Assembly: GCA_048213135.1 (NCBI GenBank)
Contig: PS015059.1
Coordinates: forward strand, 350,618 to 414,617
Reading direction: 5' to 3'
From: Reclinomonas americana ATCC 50394
Taxonomy: Eukaryota > Jakobida > Jakobea > Jakobida
Length of the DNA stretch: 64,000 nucleotides
The position numbers and the translations under genes are program-made. Under the pieces are notes generated by a model. That model saw nothing but the letters and a program-made list of their open reading frames with translations, made no database searches and was not told the origin of the DNA. Positions 57,266 through 64,000 of this stretch are shown piece after piece. Position 1 is the first letter of the stretch; every line of letters starts with the position of its first letter.

Positions 57266-57414
57266 CTTTGGCAGAAGAGCAGGTGCGGGGAGACAATGTG
57301 CTCTCACACGGCCTTCTGTGTGGTGATTGGTCCTGCTGCTCACGGGACGACCCCTGCGCGAAGTCCCTTGCTTCTCTTGTCTGGCGAGGTGCATGGCAAA
57401 TGACAACAATCTCA

Positions 57415-57525
57415 TTCACCAAAAAAAAAAACAAGCAACAGCTGTCTTGATGACCAAGTCCAACAATATCCATACGTCAACACGAACTTGAGGCAGCAGC
57501 AGGTCTTGACCTCCGATTTCCTGGC
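57415..57525. repeat. Dispersed repeat, copy C (truncated)
   Basis: After a run of eleven A comes CAAGCAACAGCTGTCTTGAT, GACCAAGTCCAACA, then ACTTGAGGCAGCAGCAGGT. These match the first ~110 bases of copies A and B only. It lies in the space between RGS paralogues 1 and 2. Confidence 0.7.
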
Positions 57526-57667
57526 ATAATTCTCCCTGCAACAACCCAAATGGCGCTGTGCCTCCTGGTGCCCTTTTTAACCTTGCATCCACGACCCACA
57601 TCGACGTCCGTCTCTGCCTCCGTCGCTGCCTTCCGATTGATTGCTGATTATTATATATTAGTTGATT

Positions 57668-59785
57668 CTACCACATGCTGGCTGCTTGCACTCGGATTTT
57701 CAGTTCGGTTCCCTCGCGGGCTACTTCCTTGAAGCGCTCCGAAGTGCGGAATCTGTGCGACGTGCAGAGGTGAGCAGGTGTGTGTATCGATATGGGAAAC
57801 GTTGATGCAATCGTGGAAACCTTGGCCAGCAGTCCATGCGTAGTGTCCGCAGCACGCTCTTCAATGCCGGTCCAAACACGCTGTCTCCAGAAGGCGGCGG
57901 TCTGCGGAGAGGTGGCGAGATGAGAAGAGAATGGGACAAGGAGAGAAGGCAGAGAAAAGGCAAGGATAGAGCTTGGCGACAAGGACAGAATGTGTGCATA
58001 GAGATGCAGGGAGCAGGTATCAGAATGATGAAGCAGAGAACGAGACGAAAGAAGAAGAGGAAGGATCAAACACTTAACTCTCTAACTCCCAGATTCCGTT
58101 TTTCCTGTCCTGCTTCATTCCCATCCCCTGCTCTCCTTTCTTCTTCCCCTCGTTCACTGTCTATCCACTTCTCATTTCCCCATTCATCATTCGCACCCCC
58201 TATCTCCCTCTCCGTTTTTCTTGCGCCCATTGTTCCATACCCACTTTCTTCATTTCGCTTGTTCCCCCCTTTCTCCATGTTCTCTCTGTGTGCACCTCTA
58301 AGAGTTCACTACTCTCCCTCTCTTCGTCGATCTCACTGTATCGTGCGGTCCTCGCCTCTTCTCTATCTTCTCCTCTCTTCATTCTCTTTAGTATCGGGTT
58401 CTCCTTCATCTTTCCCTCGTTCACTCTCTTTAATCCTTCTCTGCCCTTTCCCTTCTCCTCCCCTTCGACCCCCCCTTCCCTCCTCATGCACGCAACGGAT
58501 GAGATCCCAGCGGATCAAAATCCACTGGCTCCTCCGCACACACGGCCTGAGCGCGCTCCCAGAAAGACATGGTCGCCGGCTGCTCGAACTTGTTGCGTAC
58601 TCGGTTAATGGCCGACGCCGGCTATGCGGGCAGACAAGAGTCAGGCGCGAATGTGCTTCAATCCCGTCCTGCAAGCACCCTCTCTCTCGCTCTCACCAAG
58701 TTCAATTCGTTGACAGCGTCGTCAAGGAAGAAATCTGCGGCGGTGCAAGTGGGTGAGCAATCTCACGTTGGGAGACGTCCGTCTCCCACACCAACCTCTG
58801 TACATCTCCTCGGCCAGCTGCTCCGATGCATTACCCGGCACCGACTCCACTGCACCGCTGCTACTGCCGATGCTGGCCGGTGCCGTCCTCCTCCCCTTGC
58901 CCTCCCTCACGAGCGCCGCTCGCCACTCTTGGTATCGCTCAAAGAACAGCAACTGCGTTGCGATAGGATGAGAAGCCTGTACCATGCACAACACGCATAT
59001 CTCCCACTCACACACTCACATTCTCCACGCTGAATTGTTCCTGCATAACAGAATGAGACGTAAGCGAAAGTCTAGTCGTCGTCGATGCCTTCATCACGCA
59101 CAAACTCACCACCAGGTGCTCACGGAATGCACCGCGCAGCTCACCGTCGGTCATCACATCGTGGAAGCCGACCTCACCCGACAGCAACTTCTCCGCCAGA
59201 TCGTCACCAGCAGCACCCGCCAGCTGCGCACTTGCCGCTGCCTGCCGCATTATCCTCCACTCCTTGTAGATGACAGTCCATGTCCACGACTGGATGGCCA
59301 CCTGCGCCAGGAAAATCACGGCTGCCGACCCCGTGGTCACAAAGGGTGAGGCCACGGTCGTGTCGGCCGACCACGAAATCAACAAATCTGCCATAGGCGC
59401 AGCGTGGGCAATCCCGGCGTAGCGACCGCCATGCACAATCTGCAACGCAACATGTCGTGCTGACAAAGTTCACCACGGCAATGGCGGTGATCTCCTTGCG
59501 CATACCGAGTGCGTCCTTGACGTGGCGCACCGACCACGATTTCCACATCATGATGAGGCTCAAGAATACGTTGGCGGCGTTGGCCGCGATCGATACGTAC
59601 CAAGCGAACCTGGGAAGGGGGAAGAGTGGGGAAGGGGGAAGGGAGAAGGGAGAAGGGGGAAGGGGGAAGGGGAAGGGAAGGGAAAGGGGGAAGGCAAAGG
59701 GGGAAGGGGGAAGGGGGAAGAGGGAAGGGGGAAGGGGGAAGGTCAGAGAGCGAGAGGAAAGGAAACATGCATTCAACAAAGGGAG

Positions 59786-59818
<33 letters not shown>

Positions 59819-61955
59819 TAAGGAAGGCACGAGAGGGAGAGAGGAAGAGAGAGAAAGAATAAGTGAGAAGGAGAAGAGAAAGAGAGAGCGCAACAGGCAA
59901 GCAAACTGAGAGAGAGAGAGAAATGCCAGAGATAAAGAGGCAGAGAGAGAAAGAGAGAGACAGAAAAGAAAGACAGCAAAGACTACGAGATGGAGAAACC
60001 AAGGAGGACAGAGATCAGCTTTGACCACTACGCGCATACACACACGAGTTGAGAAAGAGAGAATGTGTGCGCGTGAGAAAGAGAGATGAAAGAGATAGAG
60101 ATACTGGAAGCGAGGCACAGAGTGTGAGACTCAGAAATCATGGAGGAGAGATTGCGAAGCAGAGAGGGAGGCAAGCAAAGTGACGAACAGAGAGAGAAGA
60201 GGCAGAACAAAAAATGGAGAGGAGAGCAGAGGAATCAAAGAAACAGACGGAGTGCACAGACGCAAACACACATACAGAGAGAGAAAGCACTGAGTTGCTC
60301 GTGGACTCTGATCCTCAGAAAATTCAAGCACTCTCCTCATCGCTTCTTTCGTCTGCTCTCTCCCTCTCTCTCTTCGCCTCCCTCTCTCCCTTTCTCCTTT
60401 TCCTTTCCCACAAACCTGGCACACGCACACAACTCGTTGTAATCCATCGCCGTATAGCTGTTGGTGAACATGGCCGGGTCCGCCGCCGCCGGGATGATCG
60501 CCGAAATGGCCAACACAATCGACGTGTAGATGGCCCAGGAGATTAGCAACCGTCGCTCGCTGACCTTTTTCATCGCATTCTGCATCGCCTGGTTATTCAA
60601 CGGCACATACTTGGGCGGCGGCTGCGGCACATCGCCATGCCGATTCGGCAGCAGCCCATCCGATGGTCTCGCCGAGTACGGCACCGAGTGCGGCAACTGC
60701 AAACTCGACGCCTCTCGTCGCTTCGCCTCCAACAGCAATCGTGCTTGATTGTTCGAATACAGCACCTTGATGCGATCCGCACGCAGCGACTGCGAAGCAG
60801 CTCAATTCAGCGATCGGAGAAGCAAGTGACGACGAAGCGGAGAAGAAGAGGCGCAACATGAGCTCGCATGCTGGCCGTGAAGCCCCACAGTGTAAACACA
60901 GGAAATACGCATAGTCTGCCACGCCACGTCAGTTCACCAGACAATATCACGCGACCACACAGTGTAGTGGTACGCACTGTCGTTGTGTGCCTATCAGCAG
61001 AAACCACATGCACAGCGAGGTGGAGGCATTGGCGAATATGACCAGCCACGGGCATCGTGGTCGCAGGATCGGTGAGTTGCGCATGACGAGCCACAGCTGC
61101 AATAGAGGGGGTAATGGAGAGGGTGTCAGAGGGGGTAATGGGGAAAGGAGGGAGTATGGAAGGGAGAGAGAGGAAGAGGAGGAGAAGAAGAAGAAGAGGA
61201 AGAAGAAGGCGAAGAAGAAGAAGAAGAGGGAGGAGGAGGAGGAGGAGGAGGAGGAGGAGGAGGAGGAGGAGGAGGAGGAGGAGGAAGAGAGAAGAAGAAG
61301 ACNNNNNNNNNNNNNNNNNNNNGAGGAGGAGGAGGAGGAGAAGAAGGGGAGAATGAGATGGAGGAGAAGACGAAGAAGACGAGGAAGAAGAAGAAGGACA
61401 AGGAGAAGGAGAGGAAGAATAAGAAGAAGAAGAAGAGAAGAAGTAGAAGTGGAAGAAGATGAAGGGAAAGAACTGCCCGTCTGTCATCTTCCTCTCTTTC
61501 TCTGCCGTGTCTTCTCTGTTCCTCTTTCTCTTTCACTCCCTCACTGCCTCTCTCTCTCTCGCTCTCTCTCTCCCTCTCCCTCTCACTCGTTCATTCATTC
61601 ATCCTCTCCCCCCTCCTCTCTCTCTCTCACAAGGCTCTCCCTGCCAATCGACCTCCTTTCATCCACTCATTCTCCTTGTCTGTCTTTCTCTCTCTCTTTC
61701 ATTCTCTCCCCCTCTTCTCTCTCACACACACATGTGAGAGTCATGTACGCAACAACAGCTGCAATGGAGTTCACTGCGCCAGCTGTGGCAAAGAGAATGG
61801 TGCTGACATGATACACCCTGCGTGCAGTCAACAACAACATGTCACATGTGACTGCAGTCTTTACGCGTTTCGCTGCTCATGCGCGCAAAGTACCATGGAT
61901 GATAGTTGAGGATAAGATGCGTGTACCAGCCGACACAGTCGCCCAGGGCGCTCAT
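57668..61955 (-). CDS. 7TM-RGS protein, paralogue 2
   Basis: Thirteen minus-strand exons with lengths 62, 64, 119, 58, 374, 158, 278, 21, 157, 38, 125, 81 and 85 nt, 539 residues, almost the same structure as paralogue 1. Start MSALGDCVGWYTHLIL matches MSVLGSCEAWLISVET there. Membrane segments include STILFATAGAVNSIAAV, LVIFANASTSLCMWFLLIG, LCVFPVFTLWGFTA, ISWAIYTSIVLAISAIIPAA and AAVIFLAQVAIQSWTWTVIY. The RGS part carries LRGAFREHLVEQFSVENLLF, DDAVNELNL, FEQPATMSFWERAQAVCAEE and MDCWPRFRTS, with contact residues kept. Intron 5 (59610-60415) is filled with GA repeats; intron 2 (61097-61753) holds a 20-N gap. Introns 2, 4, 6 and 11 begin with GTTGCG. Confidence 0.85.
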
Positions 61956-62489
61956 GGCTCCTGCAACGCGATACGAATCTGGGAATATTTCGTTCGGTGG
62001 GACATAATTGATTGCTCTCGCAGAAACACGCGACGTTGACACGAGAAGAGACAGAGATGCATATTATTCTAAAGTGCTCTACATGGGAAGGGTTTTGACC
62101 AACCTCGATCTCCTCCACAGGCTCAAGGATTGAGAATGAAGTGTGCAGGTGTCGACGTCATAGATCGAGAAACAGGGTTTCGGCTGTATGAGGTGAAGGT
62201 TTGCGAAATGAAGAGGCAACTTGCAATCTGGTCGGCGATGGCAAACCTTGGTCGTATATCATCCGCCCAGCTGCACTCGTGAGCTCTCTTCTGTGAATCC
62301 ATTAACTACGATCCTCCTCCTGTCCTCGATCGTACGAACTCAGCACATCTGTGAGCTCTCTTCTACGTTTCCTTAAGCCTCGAACCTCCCGTCTCCCCCC
62401 CTCTCCATTAAGCCGTCATACTCTGCACCACTGTGAGCTCTCTTCTCCGTATCCTCCTTTCCTTTGACGCAATTATTACTAGCATTACA
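61956..62489. other. Intergenic region with a short three-copy repeat
   Basis: TGTGAGCTCTCTTCTNCGTNTCC-type motifs occur near 62279, 62350 and 62430, about 75 bp apart, downstream of RGS paralogue 3. No gene seen. Confidence 0.5.
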
Positions 62490-63927
62490 TTACCACACGC
62501 TGGCAGTGGCAGCCTGCAAGCGAATTCTCATCTCTATGCCCTCTCGTGAGGCCTCCTTGAAGAGTTCGGAGTTGCGGAATCTACCACACCACGCTGCATG
62601 TAAGCCGAAGGGTGAATCTGTCGACGCAACAACAACAACGACGACAACGCACCTCGGCCAGCAGTCCATTCGCAGCGTGCGCAACACGCTTTTCAGTGCC
62701 GGACCAAACACACCATCTCCCGACGGCGGAGCACTGCGCATTTTACCACGAATGAGCAAAACTGCGACGTCTCCTTGCACATTCACACACGCAACGGATG
62801 TGAACCAAGCGGGTCAAAGTCCACTGGCTCCTCAGCGCACACGGCTTGCACGCGCTCCGGGAACGACATGTTTGCTGGCTCCTCGAATTTCCTTCGCACG
62901 CGAGTCATGGCAGAGGCCGGCTGGTGGTACGGTGAGCATCGTTTGTGGACGGAGTCTCGCACGAACTCACTCACCACATTGAGCTCACTTGGCGCATTCA
63001 CCGCAAAGAACTCTGCGGGTGACGACTCGAATGAGTGCACTTCACGACCTTTTGCCAGGCCCCCACAACACTCACCTCTGTACATCTCCTCCGCCAGCTG
63101 CTCGGAGTGGCCGACGTGCGAGAACGGCGACGACAACACGTCACCACTCTTGAGGCTGGCCACACTGCCCAGCGACTGCGAGGACTGATCCCCGACTGGC
63201 TGTCGCAGTCCCTTGCCCTCTCGCACCAGAGCCGCACGCCATTCTTGGTGCCTCTCAAAAAACAACAGCTGAACACGCAAAGATATGAGCCAATCTGTAA
63301 CAAGTTTGCCCTTGTCCACCACCAAACGCACATTCTCCACACTGAGTTGCTCCTGTGCATCAAAAAGCGCGCGAGGGTGAGCGAGTACGCACAACAGGGT
63401 TTCTCAACCACCGAGACACGAACCACCAGGTGCTCCCGAAACGCGTCTCGCAGCGCCGAGTCGGTCATCACATCGACAAAGCCGACGTCCCCATCCAGCA
63501 GCTTCTCCGCGAGTCCATCACGATCGCCTCCACCAATCGTTGACGAAAGGCTTCTCTCCCGACGAAGCAGGCGCCACTCTCTGTAGATGACGAGCCAAGT
63601 GATCACTTGCAGGATGCAAAACGCCGAGACGATGCACGCGGCTGAGCCGACGATGATGAACGGCGAAATGGCTGTTCTGTCAATCGCCCACGACGTCACT
63701 AAATCTGCACACACAAGTATGTCAGCCGACAAACAAGAAACTGACGTGAGTCGGTCCCTTTCACGCAACAGCCGGTGCTGAAAAAGTGCACCATGGCGGC
63801 CACCGTAATCTCCTTGCGCATACCGAGTGCGTCCTTGACGTGCCGAATTCTCCACGCCTTCCACAACATGACGATGCTGAACAGGAAGCTGATGCCGTTG
63901 CCGGTAAGCGATACCGCGTAGGCGAAC
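62490..63927 (-). CDS. 7TM-RGS protein, paralogue 3 (N-terminal part beyond the window)
   Basis: Eight exons are visible on the minus strand, equivalent to exons 6-13 of the other two: 63927-63770, 63704-63424, 63352-63332 (21 nt), 63268-63076, 63012-62975, 62920-62796, 62733-62653 and 62580-62490. They encode the last membrane segments (FAYAVSLTGNGISFLFSIVM, WAIDRTAISPFIIVGSAACI) and a full RGS domain (LRDAFREHLVEQLSVENLLF, NAPSELNV, FEEPANMSFPERVQAVCAEE, MDCWPRFRNS). The ELNL motif is ELNV here; the Asn stays. The C-terminus is two residues longer (QAATASVW). Exons 1-5 should lie just right of position 64000. Confidence 0.83.
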
Positions 63928-64000
63928 CTGGAGCCACAGGGGAGATATGAGGTCGAAGGAGAGAGGGGGGAAGGGAAGGAGGAGGAGGAGGAGGAGGAGG

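Overview
The window is nuclear DNA from a eukaryote. Genes are split by many short GT-AG introns whose phases join exactly at every junction I resolved, there are no operons or ribosome-binding sites, and the recognisable genes are eukaryote-specific (ERGIC3/Erv46, HSBP1, a Qc-SNARE, LZTFL1, UMP-CMP kinase, complex III subunit 9, 7TM-RGS proteins). LZTFL1 (a BBSome/cilium regulator) and dynein-stalk sequence suggest a flagellated or amoeboflagellate protist with cAMP/G-protein signalling. I cannot name the lineage. The DNA is saturated with (GA)n/(CT)n microsatellites and intronic minisatellites. Thirteen runs of N (158-177, 4742-4900, 11264-11850, 12579-12809, 14462-15399, 21425-21597, 24502-24787, 29969-30227, 33226-33783, 34647-34666, 46681-46700, 49748-50673, 61303-61322) mostly sit inside such repeats.

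Layout, left to right: PAS-linked class III nucleotide cyclase (+, 5' end off the window); BolA-like protein (-) head-to-head with a FAM192A/NIP30 protein (+); UMP-CMP kinase (-); QCR9/UQCR10 (-); LZTFL1 (-, interrupted by a gap); ankyrin protein (-); Cys-rich protein (-); HSBP1 (+); His-rich protein (-); ERGIC3/Erv46 (-); intronless gene with a ubiquitin-like N-terminus (+); 22-exon protein with PH-like domains at both ends (+); tetraspan membrane protein (-); a motorless protein with two dynein microtubule-binding domains plus CAP-Gly (-) head-to-head with a Qc-SNARE (+); Cys-rich multispan membrane protein (-); and a tandem array of three 7TM-RGS genes (-), the third cut by the right edge.

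Themes: membrane signalling (cyclase, 7TM-RGS array), membrane traffic (Erv46, SNARE, PH protein) and microtubule/cilium biology (dynein-stalk/CAP-Gly protein, LZTFL1) sit among housekeeping genes. The most novel items are the tandem dynein-MTBD/CAP-Gly protein, a recurrent unusual 5' splice site GTTGCG used by about a quarter of the introns I could place, and a cyclase domain that has lost both metal-binding aspartates while keeping the substrate residues of a C2-type half-site. All gene models are hand-built from reading frame, splice phase and remembered family consensus; no search was run.
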